Assembly (NCBI RefSeq): GCF_000337135.1
Contig: NZ_AOIN01000091.1
Location: 16,334 to 72,019, forward strand
DNA: 55,686 bases
Direction: 5' to 3'
DNA from: Natrialba chahannaoensis JCM 10990
GTDB taxonomy: Archaea > Halobacteriota > Halobacteria > Halobacteriales > Natrialbaceae
Below are positions 18,136 to 26,998 of the stretch, piece after piece (within the stretch, counting starts at the first letter, position 1; every line of letters begins with the position of its first letter). A program made the position numbers and the translations under genes. A model generated the notes under the pieces. That model was given only the letters and a program-made list of their open reading frames with translations, was not told the origin of the DNA and ran no database searches.

Positions 18136-19081
18136 CTGGCGACTGATCGATCGCATCGAGCTGTTCCCGGTAACGGTTTCTGACGGTTACCACGGTCGTC
18201 TGCGCTGTATCAGCGACCGCGCGCTGCGGGATGGTTTCATCACAGAGCAAGCCGGCAGCGTAGATCGCTGCCGCGGCGAAGCCGGTCGGTGACTTGCCGG
18301 AGTGGAGCCCCTTGTCGGTCGTCTGGTTGATAATCTCGACCGCTCTGGTTTCGACCTCCTTGCTCACGTCGAGTTCCGAACAGAACCGCGGCACGAACTG
18401 TCGTGGGTTCGTCGGCTCGAGATTGATATCGAGTTCGTCCGCGATGTAGCGGTAGGTGCGGCCGATCTCGCGTTGATCGACCCGCGAAACGGAGGTGACC
18501 TCCTCGAGACTGCGCGGAATGCCCTCCTTTCGGCAGGCGGTGTAGAGCGCACTGGTTGCGACGCCCTCAATGGAGCGGCCGCGAATGAGGTCCTGCTCGA
18601 GTGCCCGTCGGTAGATCACGCTGGCGGTCTCCTTGACCGGTTTTGGGACACCGAGGGCGCTGACCATGCGATCGATCTCGGAGAGTGCGTACTTGAGATT
18701 GCGTTCGCCCGCGTTCTTCGTGCGAATGCGTTCTTGCCAGACGCGCAACCGGTGGAGTTGGCCGTGCTTATCGGCCGACATCGAGTGGCCGTTTGCGTCC
18801 TTGTTGCGCCAGTCGATCGTCGTCGTCAGCCCCCGGTCGTGCATGGATTGCGTAAGGGGTGCGCCGACGCGGGAGAGTTCGTCGTGTTCCTGAGCGTTGA
18901 ACGCGCGCCACTCCGGTCCGTAGTCAATCGGGTCCTCAGTCAGAACGAGCCCGCATTCATCACAGACGCGCTCGCCGCGATCCGGATCGTGGACGATGGT
19001 ATCCGTTTCGCAGTCTGGACATAATCCAGGCTCTGACTCCTGGACCTCGCTTCTGGTGTGGTCGATGATGGACTGCGTCAT
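18128..19081 (-). CDS. tfb: Transcription initiation factor IIB
   Basis: A 317-residue archaeal general transcription factor that binds the TBP-TATA complex and the BRE and recruits RNA polymerase. The N-terminal zinc ribbon has cysteines at 21, 24, 40 and 43 (CPDC...CDEC). The B-reader/linker region follows (DYGPEWRAFNAQEHDELSRVGAPLTQSMHDRGLTT), then two cyclin-like repeats at about 120-210 and 215-310, with GRSIEGVATSALYTACRKEGIPRSLEEV and GKSPTGFAAAAIYAAGLLCDE. Haloarchaea carry several TFB paralogues with different promoter preferences, so this may be the main or an alternative one; sequence alone does not say. Confidence 0.96.
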   Translation of the reverse strand: MTQSIIDHTRSEVQESEPGLCPDCETDTIVHDPDRGERVCDECGLVLTEDPIDYGPEWRAFNAQEHDELSRVGAPLTQSMHDRGLTTTIDWRNKDANGHSMSADKHGQLHRLRVWQERIRTKNAGERNLKYALSEIDRMVSALGVPKPVKETASVIYRRALEQDLIRGRSIEGVATSALYTACRKEGIPRSLEEVTSVSRVDQREIGRTYRYIADELDINLEPTNPRQFVPRFCSELDVSKEVETRAVEIINQTTDKGLHSGKSPTGFAAAAIYAAGLLCDETIPQRAVADTAQTTVVTVRNRYREQLDAIDQSPAT

Positions 19082-19698
19082 CAGTAGTGGACGGAAGCCG
19101 TGCAGTCACTGTAAGGGGTTCACATGGTTTCGAGAGAAACCCCGACTTACTGTGGCGTGCATTTTGCCCCGGCGACGGCAGGGACGAAGATAAAGCTGTT
19201 CCGTGCATGCACCGGCGACGGTCGGGTCATGGTTGCGAAAACGAGGCGCTGCCTCGGAAAAGCGAGCAACTGAACAGGCGGAGTAACTTGTTGCCGGCCC
19301 GATACGAGAACGGCCACGTACACGGACCGACGGGTCGACGTGCGTGTTCTATTCGAGAGTGCTCCCCCACTTGCACCCCATTACGAGCACAAGTAACGCT
19401 ATTGTTCTCCGCGTAAAGCTCGCTTTCGAGACCAAACCGTCAGGAGATTTTATGTCGCTCGAGTCGAACGTTTCGTAGCAGTGCTGTGTCGCCGATCCGG
19501 ACTCCAACATCGTCTCGCGCATCGCCAGCGACAACGTAGCAACGGCCGTACGCTGTCGGTACACAAACCCAATCGCTCGATACTACGGGGACCAACACGC
19601 GCTGTTGCTCGCCGAAACGCCAAACAACAGCGACGCGAGGGTCGCCATCCGGGAAGTTGGTCCGTACCCACTTTGCAGCCGGTGCGAAACGTGACCGT
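19082..19698. other. Intergenic region upstream of TFB and the DUF7344 gene
   Basis: About 620 bases between divergent TFB and DUF7344 genes, before the likely DUF7344 promoter. Several frames are open, but the peptides are Arg-rich and resemble nothing I know. No RNA gene is recognised. Confidence 0.5.
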
Positions 19699-19777
19699 GC
19701 TTAAGAGTATCTCTGTTGGTGTACCACTTGGTGTGTCAATCGTGACTGCGAATCGCCGTTTGAGCGTACAGGGGTCG

Positions 19778-19859
19778 CTGTCGGTTCGACAGCCCGGTGG
19801 TGGTTTCACCACCCGAAGCTGGCTCCCCACAATCGGGACTGTTCGACCCGGTCGAACAG
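19778..19859 (+). promoter_or_regulatory. Three consecutive hairpins in the leader of the DUF7344 gene
   Basis: CTGTCG/CGACAG with a 3-base loop (19778-19792), GGTGGTG/CACCACC with a 4-base loop (19796-19813) and CTGTTCGACC/GGTCGAACAG around one central base (19839-19859). The last ends 16 bases before the ATG. A TATA-like TTAAGAGTAT at 19701 would put all three inside the transcript. They could be RNA structures or DNA operators. Confidence 0.55.
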
Positions 19860-19875
19860 CCGGAGGGGCACGATA

Positions 19876-20475
19876 ATGTCTTCCGTCGATACCTCGCTTC
19901 CGGACGAACTCTCTTCTTCCGTAAGCGATGCCGAGACCGATGACCAGCTGTCGAAAGACGTTATCTTTGAACTCCTGAAGAATCGCCGTCGCCGCGAGGT
20001 ACTCACGTACTTACTCGAGGCCGACGAGACTGTCACCCTCGGCGAACTCGCCGAGCAAATCGCCGCCTGGGAGAACGATACCAGCGTCAACGCGCTGAGC
20101 TCTGATCAGCGAAAGCGCGTCTACGTCGCACTCTACCAGACCCATCTCCCGAAGATGGATGATGCCGGAATCGTCGAGTACGACCAGGATCGTGGGCTGA
20201 TCTCACTGTCGGACAACGCCGACCTGCTGATGATGTATCTTGATACGGACGCACATCGACAGGATCGGTGGGACCGGTGGTATGCTGGTCTGAGTATCGG
20301 CGGCGGCGTACTCATTGCTGCGGCATTGCTCGGTGTACCCGGCCTCACTGCCCTCCCGACGCTCGCGCTCGCGGGCGGCGTCGTGCTCGCGTTCTTCGCC
20401 CTCTCGCTGGCTCACGCCGCGACGAACCGCGAGCACGAGCGGACCGTCGATGGAAAACTCTCACGCATCGAGTAG
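19876..20475 (+). CDS. DUF7344-type winged-helix membrane protein (copy 1)
   Basis: A 199-residue predicted regulator. Residues about 28-125 form a winged helix: LSKDVIFELLKNRRRREVLTYLLEADETVTLGELAEQIAAWEND, then RKRVYVALYQTHLPKMDDAGIVEYDQDRGLISLSDNADLLMMYL. Two hydrophobic segments follow (about 143-163 and 165-185), suggesting anchoring in the membrane with the DNA-binding part inside the cell. I recognise the block AAWEND...R.RVYVALYQTHLP..D..GIV.YD as the haloarchaeal DUF7344 domain, which recurs at 46450-46992 and 51916-52419. Upstream are three hairpins that might bind it. Downstream are genes for exported beta-helix proteins; any regulatory link to them is inference. Confidence 0.85.
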   Translation: MSSVDTSLPDELSSSVSDAETDDQLSKDVIFELLKNRRRREVLTYLLEADETVTLGELAEQIAAWENDTSVNALSSDQRKRVYVALYQTHLPKMDDAGIVEYDQDRGLISLSDNADLLMMYLDTDAHRQDRWDRWYAGLSIGGGVLIAAALLGVPGLTALPTLALAGGVVLAFFALSLAHAATNREHERTVDGKLSRIE

Positions 20476-20583
20476 CGACTGTTGCGCTCGATCCGAACAG
20501 TGAGTAGCGGTTCCCAGACCGTTACAACTACTGATCTGTTTCGTCAACGGGTGTTCTCAGATTCGAACAGGATCAAGAAGGAC

Positions 20584-20590
20584 TTTTATT
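20584..20590 (+). promoter_or_regulatory. TATA-like element ahead of the structured RNA candidate
   Basis: TTTTATT, preceded by a purine-rich stretch, is centred 26 bases before 20613, exactly where the first strand of the outer stem begins. Confidence 0.45.
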
Positions 20591-20612
20591 CATCCCGTTC
20601 GTAGTAAGCAAT

Positions 20613-20682
20613 GGCTCCCGGCGACCGTCATCCAGTACCGGGACAGTTCGCGTGCCAGCTTGCTGTTCCACGCGCGGGAGCC
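20613..20682 (+). ncRNA. Candidate structured RNA
   Basis: GGCTCCCG (20613-20620) pairs with CGGGAGCC (20675-20682). Directly inside it CGCGTG (20649-20654) pairs with CACGCG (20669-20674), so the two stems would stack end to end. A TATA-like element lies 26 bases upstream. It is not a tRNA, as there is no T-arm. I recognise no known RNA family. The rest of the gap 20476-20856 holds no gene I can support. Confidence 0.4.
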
Positions 20683-20856
20683 ACCTTCTCACTACGTCGA
20701 TATGTTGACACTGCCGACTCCTCACCGAGACAGAGAGACCCGTCGGTTGGATGCGTCGACTGATCGTACTCGAGAGCGGCGAGTCAGAGACGCCGCGGTT
20801 GTCATCGTCTAAAAGCGCAACACGCAAACCGCAATCGGCGCTACTGGAACGACTGC

Positions 20857-22644
20857 CTACTGGTTCCGTGCGTTGTACTGCACGTCGACTGCCGCCGGTC
20901 CACACAGTGTGAAGTCGTCGATTGTCCCCTCGAACCAGTATGCGTCGAGTTCGTTGTCGACAACACCACGGACGTAGCGGTCGTCGATGATATCCTCGTC
21001 GTCGATCGTTGCCGAGCGATAGTCCGACTTGACGACCGTTCCGTCGATACGGAACGAGTACGTACTCGGCTCGTCACTGTCACCCCCGTCGATGACGAGC
21101 GCGTGGGGAAGCAGTTCGGTTTCCCCGTACTCGGATGGATCGATCTCCTCGCCGTCGAGGAAAACCGCCGCCTCGCCGTCGATAAACGTGACATCGGCGA
21201 GTGCACCCGAGAAGCGGAACGTCTGCGTGGCGTTCGTCACCGAGCTCTGGACCGTCGAGCCGGAAACCGTCGTCACTTCATCATCCGGATTCTCGTCTGC
21301 GTCGAGTTCAATCGTGCCGTCGACCGTGATCTCGTAACTTGTTGGTGCGCCACGGCCCTCGATCTCGAGTACGTGTGGGAGGTCCTCACCGTAGTCAGAC
21401 GGATCGACTTCCTCACCGTTGACGAAGACCGTTCCCGGTCCGTCGACGGTCAGCGTGAGCAGGTCGCCGTCGAACCGGAAAGCGTCCTTCCAATCGGCGA
21501 CGACGCCGTATGCCACGCCGTCGTCGATACCCGCAGCCGCGTCGATCGTCGCACCCTCTGCCGTCGATGGCTCGACATCGCCCTCGGCTTCGAACTCGTA
21601 ACGAGTCACGTCCGACTCATCACCCTCGACGAGCAGGAGGTTCTCGAGTGCGGGTCCGTCGTCGTCCTCGTCTGCGTCGTTGCCGTTCACACTATCTCCC
21701 GTCTCGTTCGTCTCGCCCGACGCGGCTTCGATGGCCGACGTTGGGGTTCCTTCGGGGACCGAGAGCTCGGGGGAACTCGAGACGTTCGATCGATTGAGGC
21801 CACCGCCCTGAACGCTACCGCTGATTGCGCCGCCGGTCATCTGGGCAGTTGCGTTACCACGCAGGATGATCGCGTGTGGGTAGCCCCCGCTTGCGAAGTG
21901 TGAATCCTCGATCGAGACGGTGCTGCCGGGCCAGACCCAGACTGGCCGGCCGCTATCTTCAGTGTAGCCGCCCCAGCCGGGACCGTAGTCGGTGTTGTCG
22001 TTGTACGCGACCGAGTCGACGATGGCGTCGTTGCCGCCGGCAACGCGGTAGGTGCTGACGCCGTTGTTCTTGCCGTAACAGTGTTCGAATCGCGCGGAGC
22101 CGCCCGAAGCGGTGTTTGAACAGTAGAAGCCGTTGTTCGGCCACCCCTGAACGTTGCAGTGACGGAATGTGACGTCACAGGAGGCGTCGCGGTGGTAGAA
22201 CACCGCGCCGGGTCCGTGGACGAAACTCTCGCCTTCCTTGGTCGATCCGTCGCCGAGGTAGACGTTCTCGATCAGGACATCCCCACTCGGTGCCGTGATC
22301 GAGATCATGAACCCGTCCCCACGGTGGAGTCCCTCGAATCCGACGTTCCGGATCACGGAGTTGCCACCCTCGACGAGGAGGACGACGCTGTTGCCGTTGG
22401 TCAGGTCGATTAGTTTGTTCTCGAAGGTTTCACCCTGCCCGATGCGGATGACCTGTCCGTTGGCGGTGATCGTCTCGTAGTCGTCACTGTTTGCCGCGCC
22501 GGCGGTTGCGCCGAACGCGGTCGCTGCAGTCGTTGCCCCGGCCAGTTTCATGTACGAACGACGGTCGAGTAATCCACTATTACTCTCTGTCGTCGCGTCG
22601 TTCCCGGATGAACCGTCACCCGGTACCGAACGTTCACGTGCCAT
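20857..22644 (-). CDS. Tat-exported right-handed beta-helix protein with tandem C-terminal modules
   Basis: A 595-residue secreted protein. The signal region DRRSYMKLAGATTAATAFGATAGAANS carries twin Arg at 28-29, indicating Tat export of a folded protein. Residues about 55-290 look like a parallel beta-helix with repeated strands (VIRNVGFEGL, VLIENVYLGDGS, FRHCNVQGWPNNGFYCSN, VSIEDSHF). After an acidic linker, residues about 340-595 hold two to three copies of a roughly 95-residue module with the repeated core VDGTV...FRF.G.L and VFVNGEEVDPSDYGE...HVLEIEG. Beta-helix proteins often bind or cleave polysaccharide, but I see no catalytic signature. A paralogue of the first half lies immediately upstream. 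The upstream region is rich in inverted repeats. Confidence 0.8.
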   Translation of the reverse strand: MARERSVPGDGSSGNDATTESNSGLLDRRSYMKLAGATTAATAFGATAGAANSDDYETITANGQVIRIGQGETFENKLIDLTNGNSVVLLVEGGNSVIRNVGFEGLHRGDGFMISITAPSGDVLIENVYLGDGSTKEGESFVHGPGAVFYHRDASCDVTFRHCNVQGWPNNGFYCSNTASGGSARFEHCYGKNNGVSTYRVAGGNDAIVDSVAYNDNTDYGPGWGGYTEDSGRPVWVWPGSTVSIEDSHFASGGYPHAIILRGNATAQMTGGAISGSVQGGGLNRSNVSSSPELSVPEGTPTSAIEAASGETNETGDSVNGNDADEDDDGPALENLLLVEGDESDVTRYEFEAEGDVEPSTAEGATIDAAAGIDDGVAYGVVADWKDAFRFDGDLLTLTVDGPGTVFVNGEEVDPSDYGEDLPHVLEIEGRGAPTSYEITVDGTIELDADENPDDEVTTVSGSTVQSSVTNATQTFRFSGALADVTFIDGEAAVFLDGEEIDPSEYGETELLPHALVIDGGDSDEPSTYSFRIDGTVVKSDYRSATIDDEDIIDDRYVRGVVDNELDAYWFEGTIDDFTLCGPAAVDVQYNARNQ

Positions 22645-22650
22645 GTACTA

Positions 22651-22861
22651 CGGGTAATACAGAACTACCGCAATAAACTTTCCCTTTCACCGAACCTAAA
22701 ATTTACAGACAGTAGCTATGGTCAGATAGTTCGTTCACAAAACTATCTATGTTTTTAACCGGAAGGAGCTCATATACAGCCATCTCTGGCAGGTAATAGC
22801 TTATTACCCAAAATCACCGTAAATACCGCAGCAAAAATTGACGGGTAAAACAAAATTACCC
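22651..22861. promoter_or_regulatory. Cluster of inverted repeats upstream of the beta-helix gene
   Basis: In an AT-rich stretch lie AGATAGTT/AACTATCT with a 9-base spacer (22724-22748), GGTAATA/TATTACC with a 3-base spacer (22792-22808) and GGGTAA/TTACCC with a 7-base spacer (22843-22861). A further GGGTAATA occurs at 22652, next to the start codon. They look like binding sites of one or more regulators. Confidence 0.5.
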
Positions 22862-23437
22862 TCAAATTCTAACACGTTCTGCATAGCCAACTATGCGTCT
22901 GGTCGCGGGACCGACACACCCCATTCAGACAGTAGACGAGATCGAAGAAGCAATCATCGTATAAGATTGATGTGATCGGTTGGCGTTCGATACCGCAGCG
23001 ATAGGCCCCGCACGTGCGAAGGACGGTATCCAGTCCCCAGTATCGGTCAGGTCCAGGTCCAGGACCGGGGCCGGGCCCAAGTCCAAAATCGCGGGAAACG
23101 AACCAGTCGCTCGTCCAGTCGTGTGAAAATGGAACGCAAAATTGGACCGCAGCGGCGGGAGGGCCGTCGGTCAGCGGAGCGTCTCGGTCGACGGTCGACA
23201 CCGGATAGCTATCGACGGACGACAGCCCGGAGCGACCGCCCGTGGAGGGCCGTCGTCAGCGGGTTCCAAACGGAACATCACAGTGAACCGCTCACCCCAT
23301 CCCATAGCGGGTGTGCAGTTCACCGTTCGGAATCGGCAGAACGGCGGAACCGGCCTCGCCGCCACATCCCCTTGGCAGCGGTGGCCGACTTCCTGTCGCG
23401 CGTTGCGCGTTGTGCGTTGTGCGTTGTGTGTCTCTCG
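22862..23437. other. Intergenic region between the beta-helix paralogues
   Basis: Beyond the inverted-repeat cluster, about 575 bases carry no gene I can support. Near 23048-23085 is a short imperfect repeat of GGTCCA and GGCCGG words. Long frames here are Arg-rich and look non-coding. Confidence 0.5.
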
Positions 23438-24382
23438 TCAGTTCGCGTCGCCGGCAGCCGCTTCCTCGGCACTCGTCGGCGTTCCATCCGGAATGAAGGC
23501 GGACGGATCGGTGCCAACGTCGTCGCCAAGCTGGACCGTCGAACCAGCGTTTTCACCGACGCCAGCCTGCTCGTCGTAGTCAGTGTCGGTGACGACGACA
23601 TCAGTTGGGTTGCCGTTCGCACCGGCGTCGATCGCGACGTTCTGCCCGTTCATCTCGAGCTGGCAGTTGTCGACCTCGACGGTGCCGGGTGCCCAGGCCC
23701 AGATTCCACGGCCCTGGTATCCCTCCTCGTTGATGTAGACACTCGAGTTGGTGACTTTGCTTCCCGCCGTCGCGAGACGGAAGTGGGAGACATAACAGTT
23801 CGCAGCGAAACAGCGGTCGATGTGGACCGTGCCACCGCCGGCGTTGCCGGGTGCGGAGGCGTAGATCGCGTTGTCCGCGAAGCCCTGAATGTTGACGTTC
23901 TGGAAGTCAATGTGACCGGCGTGGTCGGGATCGACCCAGAAGGCAGTCTGGCCGTGACCGCTGGAGCTGCCGTTGCGCTCGTCGGAGCCATCACCGAGGT
24001 AGACGTTCTCGATGGTACTCGAGCCACCGGAGTCGGAGATACCGAACGTCGCGGAGCCGGAGCCGGAGGTGTTCTCACCGGTGAAGCCGACGTTCCGGAC
24101 GGTCCAGTCCTCACCGTGTGCGGTGATGATGATGTCCTGACCGGTGGTCATGTCGATAAGCTTGTTCTCCCAGGTCTCACCGGAACCGATCGTAATCGTC
24201 TGGTTGTCGGCTTCGATGAGTTCGTAGTCCGTCTGGCCCGTTGCCGTACCGGCTACGCCAAGGGTCGTCGCTGCGGTTGCGACCGCTGCGATCGATTGGA
24301 CGTAATTGCGGCGTGTTAAGCTTGAATTACGGCCGGTAGTCGGAGTATTCTCCGTATCGGACGGACGGGAATTCTGCGCCAT
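23438..24382 (-). CDS. Tat-exported right-handed beta-helix protein, short paralogue
   Basis: A 314-residue secreted protein similar over its length to the first 310 residues of the neighbour at 20857-22644. Both share YE.I.A..Q.I.IG.GET.ENKLID.T.G, VRNVGF.G, IENVYLGDGS and the closing PDGTPTSAEEAA. The twin-Arg signal LTRRNYVQSIAAVATAATTLGVAGTATGQ (Arg 24-25) points to Tat export. The rest is a parallel beta-helix with Asn-rich turns. It lacks the C-terminal modules of its longer paralogue. I chose ATG 24382 (MAQNSRPSD), the start nearest the signal peptide. The pair probably arose by tandem duplication. Confidence 0.8.
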   Translation of the reverse strand: MAQNSRPSDTENTPTTGRNSSLTRRNYVQSIAAVATAATTLGVAGTATGQTDYELIEADNQTITIGSGETWENKLIDMTTGQDIIITAHGEDWTVRNVGFTGENTSGSGSATFGISDSGGSSTIENVYLGDGSDERNGSSSGHGQTAFWVDPDHAGHIDFQNVNIQGFADNAIYASAPGNAGGGTVHIDRCFAANCYVSHFRLATAGSKVTNSSVYINEEGYQGRGIWAWAPGTVEVDNCQLEMNGQNVAIDAGANGNPTDVVVTDTDYDEQAGVGENAGSTVQLGDDVGTDPSAFIPDGTPTSAEEAAAGDAN

Positions 24383-24786
24383 ACACAACCGTAACATCAC
24401 CTTATACGCATAAACCTTTCTTTGTCCAATTGGGTTAAATTAATAGATAGTATTGTGAACAGTACAGAAGAGATCACAATGAAAGACGATTCGGTCACGA
24501 ACATACGAACGAAAAACCGTCTAAACGGCTCTCATAATACCCTGTTTCCGAGTAAATAGTTTTTTAATCGACCTCTGACGGCCACTATCGGCTGTTTTGC
24601 TGGCTGCTGTCGACTATCGTTCGAACCGGAGTGTGCAATTGTTTATCGTCGAAACGATCGGTCCAGTTGCTGGTTACCCACAACACTCCGGACCGATATC
24701 CAGTTCCCTCACGCGAGAAGCGAGTGAAAACTGGACACTGACGGTACTGAACAGAAGGCGAGAAGGTCAGTCGTTCCGACTCGTGT
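24383..24786. promoter_or_regulatory. AT-rich upstream region of the short beta-helix gene with inverted repeat
   Basis: About 400 bases without a gene. The first 180 are AT-rich and include ATTGTGA (24452-24458) and TCACAAT (24474-24480), a perfect inverted repeat with a 15-base spacer. CTTATACGCATAAACC near 24400 may hold the promoter. Confidence 0.45.
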
Positions 24787-26598
24787 CTACGCTGGCGCGT
24801 CACTCCCGTCCGATGAACTGACGGCGTACATTTCGAACTCACTGTTCGAGATCACCTTGTTCACGCCCGGCTGCTGTGAGGTGTGCTCGAGTGCGGCCTC
24901 GCTGTAATGGAGTTCCTGATAGACATCGATCTCTCGAGTGACGTCATACTCTGTGACGATGAAATAGTAATCGAGGTCGTTGTAGGCACTAGTGTAGTTT
25001 CCAGCCTCCCATAACTCGGGATCGACCTCACCGCTCGCCGTTCCCGCACCCGATAGTGGTGCATCACGGTTTTCGAGACCATACAGACCGTGGTCGTACC
25101 GGAACGGATCGTAGCCGAGGCCAACGTGTGGTCGGTCCTCTGCGCCGTGGTCGAAGGCGGTTTCGTAACCGCTGAATTTCTCGTCGGTGATGTGCTGCGT
25201 TGGACTGTAGATGAGTGGCGACGCGTAGATCGTCATGAGACCCAGGACGAGACAGGCACCGAGCGCCACCGCAGCGACCGCGCTCGCACCCGGTGTCGTG
25301 ATGTATCGCGAGAGACCTCCAATCGCGTGTGCGATGGCAATCCCGCCAAGGATAGTCAACAGGACATAGATGAAGCCGACCTGCCGGAACGCCATCGTCG
25401 GTGTTCCGACGAAGTAAACGAGGAAAACCCCGCCAAGTGGGACGAGCGAGAGCGCGAGGTAGGTGACGAGTGTCGACGTTTCGCGGTCGGTCGCCGTCCA
25501 GCCGAGCCACATAACAAGCACGAAGAGACCGGCAACGAGGCCGATCACGGCAGCATCAAGAAAGAGAATAACGAACATTTCACCAAGGCTGCCGCCGATC
25601 TCGGTGAGTGAGCCACCGCGCTGATCGACCGTCTCACCGCCGCCGATATCGGCGGAGAACATTCCGTAAATGAGTCCAGAGACGGCGCTCCGGAACCGGT
25701 CGTTCGACACCGCCCAGACGGTGAAGATGAGGCCGAGTACGACCGCGTGCGTGTACGTCGTCGGATGGTCAACCACAGGGTGATCCTCGTACCGCCAGCG
25801 AGCGAGGTACTGCAGGCCCGCTATCGTCCCGACGAGGATGACGACGTTGATCATCTGTTGTGGGTGGACGAGCAGGAGCGTGATCCCCGTAACGTAGATG
25901 AGCAAACTGAACGGCGAGAGTCCGAACGGCAACCGTTCGATCGTCGACCGGCGGTGCAGGTAGGCGACGAACGCGAAGATGACGACCGGAACCAGAAACA
26001 GTGCGTTTGAATTCGTGTGTATCCCCATATGGGTCGCGATATTGTTGATCGGCAACACCATCCAGGAGATCACCGCGGCGACACCGACCGCGAGTCCGTT
26101 GCCAGTCAGATCCCGAACGACGAGCGGAACGAACACCAGGAACGGGATGAACAGGATAACGACGCTGAGTAACAGCGCCCGCTCGATTGGAACGCCTGCG
26201 AGGAAGTGAATCACGGTCGCAATCGAGTGCACCCCCGGGTAGAACAGTTCGTGGGGTTGTAAGCCACCGTCGACGATGTCCCGCGTCCAGCCGAGGTGCG
26301 TGAGCGCGTCGCCCATGCCGGAGAACCGATAGTCGCGGATCAACGGCAGGCTCACGATGGCCGTTACCGTCGTCGCACCAAGTGCGATCGCAATAGCCTG
26401 CTGTCGGCCGCGACAGGCAAGCGCCAACACGACCGCGATCGCGAGCGCAACCGCAAACCCGACCCAGGTCGCAGTCGGCGTTCCCGCAAAGATCGACGGC
26501 TCGTAGCCAGTCGCCGGATTCGCACGTGCAATGATGAGTCCGACGGCGAGGGCGAAAAATCCACCCGCGAACACGGCGTTGAGCGCCGATCGGTTCAT
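24787..26598 (-). CDS. Large multi-spanning membrane protein, GT-C glycosyltransferase-like
   Basis: A 603-residue integral membrane protein with about 12-13 hydrophobic segments up to residue 475 and a polar C-terminal domain of about 130 residues facing the outside. An acidic pair in the first loop (GMGDALTHLGWTRDIVDGG, near 95) sits where GT-C oligosaccharide and mannosyl transferases carry their catalytic acid, and FYPGVHSIATVIHFLAGVP follows. I therefore read it as a lipid-linked sugar transferase or related surface-glycan membrane protein; the exact family is uncertain. Start ATG 26598 (MNRSALNAVFAGGFF) is the one followed by the first membrane helix; the long upstream extension is not credible. 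An ATAACAAA element lies 73 bases upstream. Confidence 0.75.
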   Translation of the reverse strand: MNRSALNAVFAGGFFALAVGLIIARANPATGYEPSIFAGTPTATWVGFAVALAIAVVLALACRGRQQAIAIALGATTVTAIVSLPLIRDYRFSGMGDALTHLGWTRDIVDGGLQPHELFYPGVHSIATVIHFLAGVPIERALLLSVVILFIPFLVFVPLVVRDLTGNGLAVGVAAVISWMVLPINNIATHMGIHTNSNALFLVPVVIFAFVAYLHRRSTIERLPFGLSPFSLLIYVTGITLLLVHPQQMINVVILVGTIAGLQYLARWRYEDHPVVDHPTTYTHAVVLGLIFTVWAVSNDRFRSAVSGLIYGMFSADIGGGETVDQRGGSLTEIGGSLGEMFVILFLDAAVIGLVAGLFVLVMWLGWTATDRETSTLVTYLALSLVPLGGVFLVYFVGTPTMAFRQVGFIYVLLTILGGIAIAHAIGGLSRYITTPGASAVAAVALGACLVLGLMTIYASPLIYSPTQHITDEKFSGYETAFDHGAEDRPHVGLGYDPFRYDHGLYGLENRDAPLSGAGTASGEVDPELWEAGNYTSAYNDLDYYFIVTEYDVTREIDVYQELHYSEAALEHTSQQPGVNKVISNSEFEMYAVSSSDGSDAPA

Positions 26599-26671
26599 CG
26601 TTTCACACCCAGAACAGGTTGGTGCCGCGTATCGATACGCATCTCTTGGCGTCACCACACTGAATCTGCGG

Positions 26672-26679
26672 TTTGTTAT
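26672..26679 (-). promoter_or_regulatory. ATAACAAA element upstream of the GT-C-like membrane protein
   Basis: Minus-strand context GTATAACAAACCGC, 73 bases before the ATG at 26598. The 400-base gap 26599-26998 holds this element and otherwise no gene. Confidence 0.6.
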
Positions 26680-26998
26680 ACGGAACTTATCAACAACGGT
26701 GTGAAAGTGCAGTTTCGGATCCGCTCGCAGAGGACCGCTGGGTGTTGTGAACGAACGAGCGCCAACTTCTTGACCTCGGGTACGACGGTCATACAGAACC
26801 GGAGCGACGGATACCACTACAAAACCGAACGGTGAGAGCGCCACCGCACGAATACGACTGCTGACCGAGTTGACACTGTACGACCTCGTTGTCACAAACT
26901 GGAGGGTCGACTATGCATCGATTTCACAGTTGGCGACCGATCAACGGTTCTGATGGTTTTTGTAGCCGCTCGTGGTTCGTCCAGGCGATACAACCCCC

